The notes beneath the pieces are model-generated. The model made no database searches, was not told the DNA's origin, and saw only the letters and a program-made list of their open reading frames with translations. Of a stretch of DNA of 64,000 nucleotides, positions 54,370 through 62,876 are shown one piece after another (within the stretch, counting starts at the first letter, position 1; each line of letters begins with the position of its first letter). The DNA comes from Cruoricaptor ignavus (GTDB lineage: Bacteria > Bacteroidota > Bacteroidia > Flavobacteriales > Weeksellaceae): assembly GCF_900141665.1 (NCBI RefSeq), contig NZ_FQYI01000001.1:372001-436000 (forward strand), read 5' to 3'. A program made the position numbers and the translations under genes.

Positions 54370-55224
54370 ATGGACCGCAACCTCATCCTGCGTACCGTCT
54401 CCGGCATCGTTTACTGCGCGGTAATTATCGTGTGTACCGCTCCCGTGCTGCAGGCTATCTTCCCGCACCTGCCGCAGCAGCACCTGTTTTGGGGCCTGAT
54501 GGGCTTCCTGATGCTTTGCGGGGCGTGGGAGTGTACGCGCCTGATGAAATTCGACAAGAGATCCTGGGAATTCTATGCCGTATTCCCGCTAGTAATTCTT
54601 GTTTTCTACAGATTTTCGGTGCGCTACTACCGACACGGGTTTTATTTCAGCTTCCATCTTCCAGAGCTGCTGGAGCTGAGCCTTATTGCCCTCGCCGCAG
54701 TCACATTATTCAGATTCCGCGATGAGCTGTATTATGAAAACGGGAAGCTGATTTTCACAGTGATCTACACCGCGCTGCCCTTCTCCTTCGCCCTCGGGCT
54801 GCCGAAGTTCGGGAGCAGCGATTTTTCTCTGGAGGTATTTTTTCTCTTCATCCTCATCTGGTGCAGCGACACCTTCGCCTACCTGGCGGGGCGGCTCTTC
54901 GGAAAACACAAGATGGCGCCGAAAATTTCTCCCAAAAAAACCTGGGAAGGCTATGCCGGGGGAGTGGTTTTAACGCTGATCGTTTCATTTTTTGTGGAAA
55001 AATACAATCCCGACCTTCGTGGCAACTGGATCGCGGTAGGCCTGCTGGTCTCGCTCTTCGCCCCCCTGGGGGATCTGGTGGAAAGCCAGCTGAAACGCAG
55101 CTTCGGAGCGAAGGACAGCGGCAAGCTGATCCCCGGTCACGGCGGCGTGCTGGACCGGCTGGATAGTTTCATCATTTGCGCCCCGGTTGTATATTTGTAC
55201 TTCTTAATCGAAAAACTTTTCTGA
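54370..55224 (+). CDS. cdsA: Phosphatidate cytidylyltransferase
   Basis: This 284-residue inner-membrane enzyme makes CDP-diacylglycerol. It has about eight helices, SDTFAYLAGRLFGKHK, and the signature SFGAKDSGKLIPGHGGVLDRLDS with the catalytic Asp residues. Its TGA shares one base with the psd ATG, so the two steps of phospholipid synthesis are translationally coupled. Confidence 0.95.
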   Translation: MDRNLILRTVSGIVYCAVIIVCTAPVLQAIFPHLPQQHLFWGLMGFLMLCGAWECTRLMKFDKRSWEFYAVFPLVILVFYRFSVRYYRHGFYFSFHLPELLELSLIALAAVTLFRFRDELYYENGKLIFTVIYTALPFSFALGLPKFGSSDFSLEVFFLFILIWCSDTFAYLAGRLFGKHKMAPKISPKKTWEGYAGGVVLTLIVSFFVEKYNPDLRGNWIAVGLLVSLFAPLGDLVESQLKRSFGAKDSGKLIPGHGGVLDRLDSFIICAPVVYLYFLIEKLF

Positions 55225-55874
55225 TGAAACTCCACCGAGAATCCAGGGCTACGCTCCTTATTTCCTCAGTTTTATTTGCCATTATCGCGGCTATTTCCAT
55301 CTACTACCTGGAAATGTGGTCGCTGCTGATAATAGTGCCGCTGCTGGTAACTTACGGCCTGATCCTGTGGTTCTTCCGCGTGCCGAAGCGCCAGATCGCG
55401 GAGCACAGCGAGACGGTGGTAGCCCCTGTGGACGGCAAGGTGGTGATGATAAAGGAGGTGGAGGAAAATGAGTTCCTGAACCAGAAAGTGATGCAGATTT
55501 CCATTTTTATGTCACCGCTGAATGTGCACATCTGCCGCTACCCCGTCACCGGAGAGGTTATTTATAAAAAATACCACCCGGGGAAGTACCTGATGGCGTG
55601 GAACGAGAAATCCTCCACGGACAATGAGCGCACTACCCTTGCGGTACAAACCGCTATAGGGCACCCGGTAGTGTTCCGCCAGATCGCCGGGTATATGGCG
55701 CGGCGCATCGTGTTTTATGCCAATGAGGGCGATGCGGCAAAGGCCGGCCACGAGTTTGGCTTCATCAAGTTCGGCTCGCGGATGGATGTCTTTATCCCGA
55801 CCAATTCCGAAATCCGGTGCAAAATCGGGGATAAGGTAAAAGGCGGGCTGGATGTAATCGCTAAGCTGGTGTGA
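55224..55874 (+). CDS. psd: Phosphatidylserine decarboxylase (short type)
   Basis: This 216-residue proenzyme makes phosphatidylethanolamine. Two N-terminal membrane helices precede the domain with VVAPVDGKVV, the block ISIFMSPLNVHICRYP and, near the end, FIKFGSRMDVFIP. In the short PSD-A type the Gly-Ser in FGSR is cleaved to give the pyruvoyl group. The start overlaps the cdsA stop. Confidence 0.93.
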   Translation: MKLHRESRATLLISSVLFAIIAAISIYYLEMWSLLIIVPLLVTYGLILWFFRVPKRQIAEHSETVVAPVDGKVVMIKEVEENEFLNQKVMQISIFMSPLNVHICRYPVTGEVIYKKYHPGKYLMAWNEKSSTDNERTTLAVQTAIGHPVVFRQIAGYMARRIVFYANEGDAAKAGHEFGFIKFGSRMDVFIPTNSEIRCKIGDKVKGGLDVIAKLV

Positions 55875-55922
55875 CTGTAGCATTTAATTTTATTTTTCTT
55901 AAATTTTCCAAAAAATTTTCAG

Positions 55923-56486
55923 ATGAAGTTTCCCGCGTCTCTCTTTGCCATTGGCATTATTTTAATCTCCTGCAGCAAAATTGACAACAGCCGCGAGGCA
56001 GGCCTGCGCGAGCGAGATTCCTTGCTTACCGCGCGCGAACAAGCTTTGGCTTTAAAGGAAGCCGATTATCAGAACCTTATAAAGATGCGCGACAGCATCC
56101 AGGCACAGCAGGACAGCCTCGCCGTCACCCCGCAGCTTTCTCCCGTTTTTGCCGGTAGGTGGAATGGTAAAGTAGTGTGTACAGAATCCAACTGCTCCGA
56201 CTATGTGGTGGGAGATACGCGGGTAGATGCCTGGGAGCTCACGATAGACGGCAGCGACATAGTGCTTTCCAACACCAACAAATCCGGCAGCGTACAGGTA
56301 TACAAAGGCCAGTACGACGGGACGAACATAAACCTGACGAATGAGCGCACCACGGATTCCGGGAAGCTCATCGAGATAAGAATGCAGCTGAACAACATAG
56401 GGCAGAAGCGCATTTCCGGCACGCGCGAGCTGCAGGTAGATAAAAACTGTACCGCAAAATACACCGTGGAACTCATCAAAGAATAG
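55923..56486 (+). CDS. Hypothetical lipoprotein
   Basis: This 187-residue product starts MKFPASLFAIGIILISC, a lipoprotein signal (Cys17). A helical, Arg/Asp-rich stretch of about 50 residues follows (coiled-coil-like: RERDSLLTAREQALALKEADYQ), then a beta-rich C-terminal domain with FAGRWNGKVVCTE and SGTRELQVDKNCTAKYTVEL. I do not recognise the family. It is 3 bases upstream of the antiporter gene. Confidence 0.7.
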   Translation: MKFPASLFAIGIILISCSKIDNSREAGLRERDSLLTAREQALALKEADYQNLIKMRDSIQAQQDSLAVTPQLSPVFAGRWNGKVVCTESNCSDYVVGDTRVDAWELTIDGSDIVLSNTNKSGSVQVYKGQYDGTNINLTNERTTDSGKLIEIRMQLNNIGQKRISGTRELQVDKNCTAKYTVELIKE

Positions 56487-56489
56487 CGT

Positions 56490-58532
56490 ATGCTAACAAT
56501 TTTAGATCATTTTACCCTGCCGGTGGAGGATCCTGTGCTGAAGTTCCTCCTCATCCTGCTGATTATCCTCTTTGCGCCGCTGCTACTCAACAGGGTTAAG
56601 GTGCCGCACCTCATCGGGCTGATAATCGCCGGCGCGCTGGTGGGCCCGAACGGCTTCAACCTCCTGCCGCGCGATGCCAATATCGTGGTTATTGGGACTA
56701 CAGGTCTGCTTTTCATCATGTTTCAGGCAGGGCTGGAGATCGACCTTACGGAATTCTACAAAAATAAATGGAAAAGCCTGGGGTTCGGCTTCTACACTTT
56801 TATGATCCCGCTGATTTTCGGGATCATCGCTGGGCGGTATTTCCTTGGTTTTGAGTGGCTTACGGCGGTACTCTTCGCCAGCCTCTTTTCCTCGCATACG
56901 CTCATCACCTACCCGCTGGTAAGCAAGCTCGGCATCGCGAAAAACCCTGCCGTTACCATCACCGTGGGCGGAACGATGATTACCGACATCGCCGCACTCC
57001 TGATACTCGCCGCGTGCGTGGGAATGGCGAAGGGCGATGTAACCACAGAGTTCTGGATACGCCTGGGTGGCTCCGTTCTTGCCTTTGGCGCCGTGGTTTT
57101 GTGGCTTTTTCCCATCATCGGGCGGTGGTTTTTCAAGACAGTGGATGATAAAATTTCGCAGTTCATTTTTGTAATGGTGATGATTTACTTTGCCGCGCTG
57201 CTCGCCGAAATAGCAGGCATTGAGGCAATCATCGGGGCATTCCTCTGCGGTCTCGCGCTGAATAGGCTCATCCCGCACACTTCCGTACTGATGAACCGCA
57301 TCGATTTTGTCGGGAATTCATTATTCATTCCTTTTTTCCTGATCAGTGTGGGGATGATTATTGATTTCAGAGCCTTCTTCAAAAACCCGGAAACGATAAA
57401 GGTGGCTTTGGTAATGACGGTTCTTGCGCTGGTGGGGAAATATCTCGCCTCGGTAGCAACACGAAAGACCTTCCGCCTCAGCCGTGCCGAGGGCGGCGTG
57501 ATATTCGGGCTTAGCTCTGCCTCGGCGGCGGCTACCCTGGCTTCGGTAATGGTAGGCTACAACATCATCCTTGGCGAGAATGAGAATGGAGAGCCCATCC
57601 GCTTGCTCAACGAAAGCGTGCTGAATGGCAGCATCCTGCTTATTTTGGTGAGCTGTACCATCTCGTCCTTTGTGACCCAGAAAAATGCGGGGAAAGTAGC
57701 GCTGGAGATGGATGAAGAAGATGATAGCGGAGAGGGCGAGGAGCGCATAATGATAGCTCTGAATTATCCCGAAACTATAGAAAGCCTGACGGAGCTAGCC
57801 CTGCAGACAAAATCCCCCAAGAATAAAGACAGGCTCTTCGCCCTGAACATCATCGTAGAGGATGAAAGTGCGGAAGTAAATGAATCCAGCGACAAAAATG
57901 CGGATAAGCTTCTGCAGCAGGCTACGCAGATCACCACGGCTTCGGATGTGGCGATGACCCCGCTAAAGCGGTACGATTCTGATGTGATTGCGGGCATTAA
58001 CAATGAGATCAAAAAGAATAAAATCACCGACCTGATCATCGGGGTGGAGCCGGATAAAGGCTTCTCGCCCACTTTTGTGTACAATCTCTACAGCGGATAC
58101 CTGGCGGATGAGGATACCACGGTGCTGGTTTCGCACATACTACAGCCTATCGGCACGCTTGCGGAGTTCCACATCGCGCTGCCGGCCGGGGCAGAGCTGG
58201 AGGCCGGCTTTCAGCAGGCGCTCTCCCGAATTTGGAATTTAGGGAAAAACCTTGGGGCAAAAATGAACTTCTACACCACGGAAAAGACCATCCGGATACT
58301 TGAAAGATTCCAGCGAAGAACGGCTTTGAATGCGGAATTTATTATCCTGGAAAACTGGAAGGAACTTACAAAGATTTCCGGCAAGATAAAAGCCAACCAT
58401 TGCCTGATCCTGCTAATGTCCCGCCGGGGGCGTGCCGCATACCTGCCGGAGATGTCGGCAGTGCCGGACTTCTTGAACGGAAACTTCCGCGAGAAAAATT
58501 ATGTGCTGATCTACCCGGGAGTGCAGAGCTGA
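56490..58532 (+). CDS. Kef/CPA2-type cation:proton antiporter
   Basis: This 680-residue protein has an N-terminal CPA2 membrane domain of about 13 helices: HLIGLIIAGALVGPNG, FMFQAGLEIDL-like (FIMFQAGLEIDLTEF), GGTMITDIAALLIL and EAIIGAFLCGLALNRLIP. The C-terminal 280 residues form a soluble domain with universal-stress-protein-like alpha/beta segments. It exchanges Na+ or K+ for H+; no RCK (TrkA-N) domain is seen. Confidence 0.88.
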   Translation: MLTILDHFTLPVEDPVLKFLLILLIILFAPLLLNRVKVPHLIGLIIAGALVGPNGFNLLPRDANIVVIGTTGLLFIMFQAGLEIDLTEFYKNKWKSLGFGFYTFMIPLIFGIIAGRYFLGFEWLTAVLFASLFSSHTLITYPLVSKLGIAKNPAVTITVGGTMITDIAALLILAACVGMAKGDVTTEFWIRLGGSVLAFGAVVLWLFPIIGRWFFKTVDDKISQFIFVMVMIYFAALLAEIAGIEAIIGAFLCGLALNRLIPHTSVLMNRIDFVGNSLFIPFFLISVGMIIDFRAFFKNPETIKVALVMTVLALVGKYLASVATRKTFRLSRAEGGVIFGLSSASAAATLASVMVGYNIILGENENGEPIRLLNESVLNGSILLILVSCTISSFVTQKNAGKVALEMDEEDDSGEGEERIMIALNYPETIESLTELALQTKSPKNKDRLFALNIIVEDESAEVNESSDKNADKLLQQATQITTASDVAMTPLKRYDSDVIAGINNEIKKNKITDLIIGVEPDKGFSPTFVYNLYSGYLADEDTTVLVSHILQPIGTLAEFHIALPAGAELEAGFQQALSRIWNLGKNLGAKMNFYTTEKTIRILERFQRRTALNAEFIILENWKELTKISGKIKANHCLILLMSRRGRAAYLPEMSAVPDFLNGNFREKNYVLIYPGVQS

Positions 58533-58546
58533 GAGACGCTTTCTCA

Positions 58547-60385
58547 TTAACCAAAGTTCTGCAGCTCTACCAGTTTTCTGTATATACCGCCCAAGGCAAG
58601 CAGCTCGGAGTGCGTACCCTGCTCCACGATGCTGCCGCGATCCATTACCACGATTAAATCCGCTTTTTTTATAGTGGAAAGCCTGTGGGCTATCACCAGC
58701 GAGGTGCGGTTTTCCATCATCTTTTCAAGGGCATCCTGCACAAATTTCTCGGACTCGGTATCCAGCGCGGAGGTGGCCTCATCCAGAATCATCACGGGTG
58801 GGTTTTTCAGCACGGCGCGGGCTATGGAGAGCCGCTGCCGCTGCCCGCCGGAGAGCTTGCTGCCCTCGTCCCCGATATTGGTATGGTATTTTTCAGGGAG
58901 GCTTTCTATGAATTGATGCGCATTGGCAATTTTCGCGGCTTTTACCACCTCCTCCTCCGTAGCCCGGGGGTTGCCGATAAGGATATTGTTGTACACGGTA
59001 TCGTTGAACAGCACCGACTCCTGCGTTACCATACCGAGCAGGCTGCGGAAATCGGTCAGTTTTAAATCTTTTACATTCACCCCGTCTATCAGGATTTCTC
59101 CTTCGGAAACATCGTAGAACCGCGCGAGCAGGCTAGCCACCGTGGATTTCCCGGAGCCGGACTGCCCTACGAGTGCCACCGTTTTCCCCCGCGGTATGGT
59201 GAGGTTAAAATTTTTGAGTATGATATTTTCTTTTTCGTAAAAGAACCCAACATTGCGGAACTCGATTTTATCCTTAAGATTTTCCACCGGCTGTGCATTT
59301 TCCCGCTCCGCCACTTTTATATCAAAATCCAACACCTCGGTGACGCGCTCCAGGCTTGCCATACCGCTCTGCACGCTGCTGATGGCGTTGGAGAAACTCT
59401 TTGCAGGCTCCAGAATCTGGAAAAAAAGCCCGATGAATACCAGAAATGCCTCTGGCTGCATGCTGTGCTCCTCAATAATCTGCCTGCCTGCAAACCAGGT
59501 GATCAGCAGTATGGTGACGCTCCCCAGGAACTCGCTGGAGGGCGATGCCAGCATACGGCGGCGGCTCATCCGCATCGTGTAGTCCTGCCAGTTTTCGGAT
59601 GTGGTATTAAACCGCCGTTTAAGAATTTCTTCCGCATTAAATATTTTAATAATTTTCGATGCCCTCAGGGTTTCATCTACCATAGAAAAGAGATTCCCCA
59701 GCTCGTGCTGGGCTGCGTGTGCCTCGCGCTTCAGGGACTTGCCTACGCGGGAGATGATCCAGCCCATCACGGGGAAAACGATCAGGGAAAACATGGTAAG
59801 CTGCGGCGAGAGGGCGAAGAGCGCCAAGAGGGAGAAAATTATCATAAAGGGCGCATTTACCAAATCCACCAGGCTGCCGAGTATCCCCGAATCCACCGTA
59901 TTGATGTCGTTGGTAATGCGGGACATCATATCCCCGCGGCGGCGCTCCGTGAAGAAGGCTACCGGCAGCTGCAGAAATTTATTGTACATCTCGGCACGCA
60001 TATCCCTGGTAATGAGCACCCTATAATTCACGAGCAAAAGCGAACCGATGTACCGGAAAAGGTTCCTCAGCAGGAAGGCGAACCCGGTAACCGAGCAGAG
60101 CACCGCCAGCACCGGGATGGCGCCGTGCTCATTGATCTGCAGCTGGATGGCGTAATAAACACGCTGCTGCAGGGAACCGAAGAATTCCGAAATTCCGCCT
60201 CCGCTGGGCGGCGCCTGGGTGGTATCCACAGCTTCCACAGTGCCGAACATCAGCCCGAGAATCGGGAGCATAGTGGCTACGGAGAAGATATTCAGCACGG
60301 AGTACAGAATGTTGAAAAACATACTGCCCCAAAGATAGCGGCTGTATGGTTTGGCAAATTGCAGGATTCTTTGTGAAGGCTTCAT
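58547..60385 (-). CDS. MsbA-like ABC exporter
   Basis: This 612-residue half-transporter has six membrane helices (residues 15-320) and an ATPase with Walker A GQSGSGKS, signature LSGGQRQRLSIARA, Walker B PVMILDEATSALD and H-loop AHRLSTI. The family includes the lipid A flippase MsbA and drug exporters; an envelope-lipid role is plausible from its neighbours but not shown. It converges on the antiporter gene with a 14-base gap. Confidence 0.9.
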   Translation of the reverse strand: MKPSQRILQFAKPYSRYLWGSMFFNILYSVLNIFSVATMLPILGLMFGTVEAVDTTQAPPSGGGISEFFGSLQQRVYYAIQLQINEHGAIPVLAVLCSVTGFAFLLRNLFRYIGSLLLVNYRVLITRDMRAEMYNKFLQLPVAFFTERRRGDMMSRITNDINTVDSGILGSLVDLVNAPFMIIFSLLALFALSPQLTMFSLIVFPVMGWIISRVGKSLKREAHAAQHELGNLFSMVDETLRASKIIKIFNAEEILKRRFNTTSENWQDYTMRMSRRRMLASPSSEFLGSVTILLITWFAGRQIIEEHSMQPEAFLVFIGLFFQILEPAKSFSNAISSVQSGMASLERVTEVLDFDIKVAERENAQPVENLKDKIEFRNVGFFYEKENIILKNFNLTIPRGKTVALVGQSGSGKSTVASLLARFYDVSEGEILIDGVNVKDLKLTDFRSLLGMVTQESVLFNDTVYNNILIGNPRATEEEVVKAAKIANAHQFIESLPEKYHTNIGDEGSKLSGGQRQRLSIARAVLKNPPVMILDEATSALDTESEKFVQDALEKMMENRTSLVIAHRLSTIKKADLIVVMDRGSIVEQGTHSELLALGGIYRKLVELQNFG

Positions 60386-60408
60386 TGGTTTTCAAAATTA
60401 AATAAAAA

Positions 60409-60939
60409 TTACCGCAAAATCCGGAAGAACTCCCACATTATGATCCCTGCACACACGGAAACATTCAGCGAGTGCTTGGTGCCCAGCTGAGGAATTTCCA
60501 GAAAAGCATCGCAGTGCTTCATGGCGCGCTGCGAAAGCCCCTCCACCTCATTGCCCAGCACGAGGGCGTATTTTTTGTCTTTGCAGATTTTAAAATCGGT
60601 AACAGCCCGCGAGGCCGTCGTTTGCTCAATGCCGATGATTTCGTACCGCAGAGTTTTAAGATCGAGCAGCGCTTCAGATATATTCTCGTAAAACCGCCAC
60701 TCTACGCTTTCCGTAGCGCCAAGCGCAGATTTGTGGATTTCTCGGTGGGGCGGTTTTGGCGTAATGCCGCAGAGGAAGATTTTCTCCACCAGAAACGCGT
60801 CCGCCGTGCGGAATACCGCGCCTACATTGTGCATGCTCCTCACATCATCCAGCACTACGACCAGCGGGGTTTTTGCGGCGTTCTTAAACTCCTCGATGCT
60901 TATCCTACCGAGCTCTTCAAGTTTTAATTTTTCTGTCAA
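60409..60939 (-). CDS. TrmH/SpoU-type RNA methyltransferase
   Basis: This 176-residue SPOUT enzyme has motif 1 LDDVRSMHNVGAVFRTAD, motif 2 ALVLGNEVEGLSQ and motif 3 IPQLGTKHSLNVSVCAGI, which form the knotted S-adenosylmethionine site. It lacks an N-terminal RNA-binding extension and methylates a 2'-O ribose in tRNA or rRNA; the site is not known. Confidence 0.9.
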   Translation of the reverse strand: MTEKLKLEELGRISIEEFKNAAKTPLVVVLDDVRSMHNVGAVFRTADAFLVEKIFLCGITPKPPHREIHKSALGATESVEWRFYENISEALLDLKTLRYEIIGIEQTTASRAVTDFKICKDKKYALVLGNEVEGLSQRAMKHCDAFLEIPQLGTKHSLNVSVCAGIIMWEFFRILR

Positions 60940-60950
60940 TTTTAAAAATA

Positions 60951-61268
60951 TTATTCTGCGGCCTTTGGCTCGCTCTCGTTGGTTTTAGTCCTGTCTTTCA
61001 GGTTTTTATCCTGCGGCTTCTCGGCTTTTTTCTTTGCGGAGTCTTTGGTTTTTGGCTTAATGTTTTTCAAGGAATCTACCGGCACCGTGTCGTATCTCAC
61101 CAATACCACATTCCTCGAAGTGGCGCCCGGGGCGAAGGAATCCACCGCGGCGGTATCGTAGGGCGCAGGAAGGTTATCCGCTTCTGCTGCCGGCAACTCG
61201 CCCTGTGGTTTGCTGCAGAAAGCAAGGCAAAGGGCTGCCGAAAGGTATAAAAATTTATAAGCTCTCAT
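60951..61268 (-). CDS. Small hypothetical lipoprotein
   Basis: This 105-residue product has a lipoprotein signal (LSAALCLAFC, Cys18), a short middle with two VRYDTVPVDS-like segments, and a Lys/Glu-rich tail. No family recognised. It follows the EEP gene directly and precedes the SPOUT gene by 11 bases. Confidence 0.65.
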   Translation of the reverse strand: MRAYKFLYLSAALCLAFCSKPQGELPAAEADNLPAPYDTAAVDSFAPGATSRNVVLVRYDTVPVDSLKNIKPKTKDSAKKKAEKPQDKNLKDRTKTNESEPKAAE

Positions 61269-62228
61269 CTATTTCAAAGTGAATGTAGCGATTACTGGGT
61301 AATGGTCGGAATAGCGCACGCCCCGGTCTACGCGGTAGGTACTCGGCAGTATATCTTTGGAACAGAAAAGATAATCGATGCGGATCGGGAATTTAAAATC
61401 GTGGAAGCTGGTGGCGCTGCCCCTGCCTGCCGCGGTAAACGCGTCCTGCAAGCCTTCCGAAAGCGAGTAATATTCAAAGGAGTTGGGTACGGAATTCAGG
61501 TCCCCACCTACGATCACGGGATAGGGCGAGTTTTTGATAAATTTTTGGATTACCGGCACCTGCTGCCCGTGAATGCGGAAGGTGGAGAGTAGCCTGTTTT
61601 TCAATACATCAGCTTTCATTTCATTTTTCGCTGCAGATTTCACTAAATCTTTATTGATATAAAACGGCTCGAGGTAGATGTTGATAAAACGGATTACTTT
61701 GCCGTTTATCTGTATGTCTGCCGCCATCGCCTGAGAATTTCCGTCGCCAATATCTATGAGCTGATAATTTACGATCCTGTGCGCAGAACTGATGGCAACC
61801 ACAGATTCCTGCTTCACGATAGGGTAGAAATTCTCCGCCGGCCTGTATTCCTGATGGAAAACCACATCCGCGTTGTGCCTCAGCAGGTAGTTCCGCACCG
61901 CATCATTCTCGCCGCCGTTATAATGACCGTTGTAGGTGATCACCTTAAAATTTCCGGGCTTTTTTTCAGGGGTAAAATTAATCCACCTCTGCGCCGGTTT
62001 GAAGAAAAAGATGCTCATCAGCAGAAAAAACACGGCACGCTTGCGCCGAAGTAGCAACCAAAGTACGGAGAGCGCGGCATGAATGCCAAGCAGCGCCGGG
62101 AACGCCAGCGAAAGGAGGTTGAGGTAAGGAAAAACGACCGGCGACACCACCGCATTCAGCCCGCAGAGCAGCAGGGCCACCACCACCAGAAGGTGGACGG
62201 CGGCAAGGAAAGTGCGCAGCAGATTCAT
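61269..62228 (-). CDS. Endonuclease/exonuclease/phosphatase-family membrane protein
   Basis: This 319-residue protein has about three N-terminal membrane helices and an EEP catalytic domain on the far side. VITYNGHYNGGEN and VVFHQEYRP hold the metal-binding Asn and Glu, VIVGGDLNSVPNS the Asp-Asn pair, and YSDHYPVIATF the catalytic His. Such proteins cut phosphodiesters in lipids or nucleic acid; the substrate is unknown. It overlaps the rhomboid gene by 4 bases. Confidence 0.85.
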   Translation of the reverse strand: MNLLRTFLAAVHLLVVVALLLCGLNAVVSPVVFPYLNLLSLAFPALLGIHAALSVLWLLLRRKRAVFFLLMSIFFFKPAQRWINFTPEKKPGNFKVITYNGHYNGGENDAVRNYLLRHNADVVFHQEYRPAENFYPIVKQESVVAISSAHRIVNYQLIDIGDGNSQAMAADIQINGKVIRFINIYLEPFYINKDLVKSAAKNEMKADVLKNRLLSTFRIHGQQVPVIQKFIKNSPYPVIVGGDLNSVPNSFEYYSLSEGLQDAFTAAGRGSATSFHDFKFPIRIDYLFCSKDILPSTYRVDRGVRYSDHYPVIATFTLK

Positions 62229-62872
62229 CGGTAGAAATTATGTTGAGGCAGTTTTTTCTTCCAACTCCGTGCCATTATCCAGCCTACGATTGCCCCGCCC
62301 ACATGCGCGAAGTGCGCTATCCCGCTCATCTGGTCGCTGAAGCCCAGGTATATGGATACTACGATGATGACCGGGAGGATGTACTTTGCGCTGATGGGTA
62401 CGGGTATGAACATAAAGTAGAGCTTGGTATCCGGGAAGAGAGTGGCGAAGGCGGTCATCACCCCAAAAATAGCCCCCGACGCCCCCACCATCGGCGTATT
62501 CAGTATGGCGTCGCCCTCGGCGGTGCCTGCTGCCTGGGTGTAGAGGTAATAATTCCATAAATTAAACAGCAGAAATGCCCCGAGACCGCTAAGGAAATAC
62601 AGCAGGGTAAACCTCTTCCCGCCAAAGAGCCGCTCTATGGTAGGCCCGAAACTCAGAAGCGTAAGCATATTGAAAAGGATGTGCATAAGGCTGCCGTGCA
62701 TAAACATATGCGTAATCACCTGCCACCACCGGAAATAAGGCGAGAGTGGAAAATAGGCTGGGAAGCTCACCAGAAGCTGGTGCGCCGCGGGCAGGGGGAG
62801 GTACATCAGTGCAAAGATCACTGAGTTGAGCAAAATAATATTTTTGGTGATGGGCGCCTGATTGTCAAACAT
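62225..62872 (-). CDS. Rhomboid-family intramembrane serine protease
   Basis: This 215-residue protein has six helices, a first loop with YFRWWQVITHMFMHGSLMHI, the catalytic Ser in MVGASGAIFGV and the His in FAHVGGAIVGW. It should cleave membrane proteins inside the bilayer. It is preceded by mutL and followed by the EEP gene, overlapping the latter by 4 bases. Confidence 0.92.
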   Translation of the reverse strand: MFDNQAPITKNIILLNSVIFALMYLPLPAAHQLLVSFPAYFPLSPYFRWWQVITHMFMHGSLMHILFNMLTLLSFGPTIERLFGGKRFTLLYFLSGLGAFLLFNLWNYYLYTQAAGTAEGDAILNTPMVGASGAIFGVMTAFATLFPDTKLYFMFIPVPISAKYILPVIIVVSIYLGFSDQMSGIAHFAHVGGAIVGWIMARSWKKKLPQHNFYR

Positions 62873-62876
62873 TGGT

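Noticed and set aside
59465-60376. Plus-strand ORF of 303 residues opposite the MsbA-like gene
   Set aside because: It lies wholly antisense to a gene with complete ABC motifs, and its product is rich in His, Gln and Gly with no fold or motif; it reflects codon bias of the real gene.
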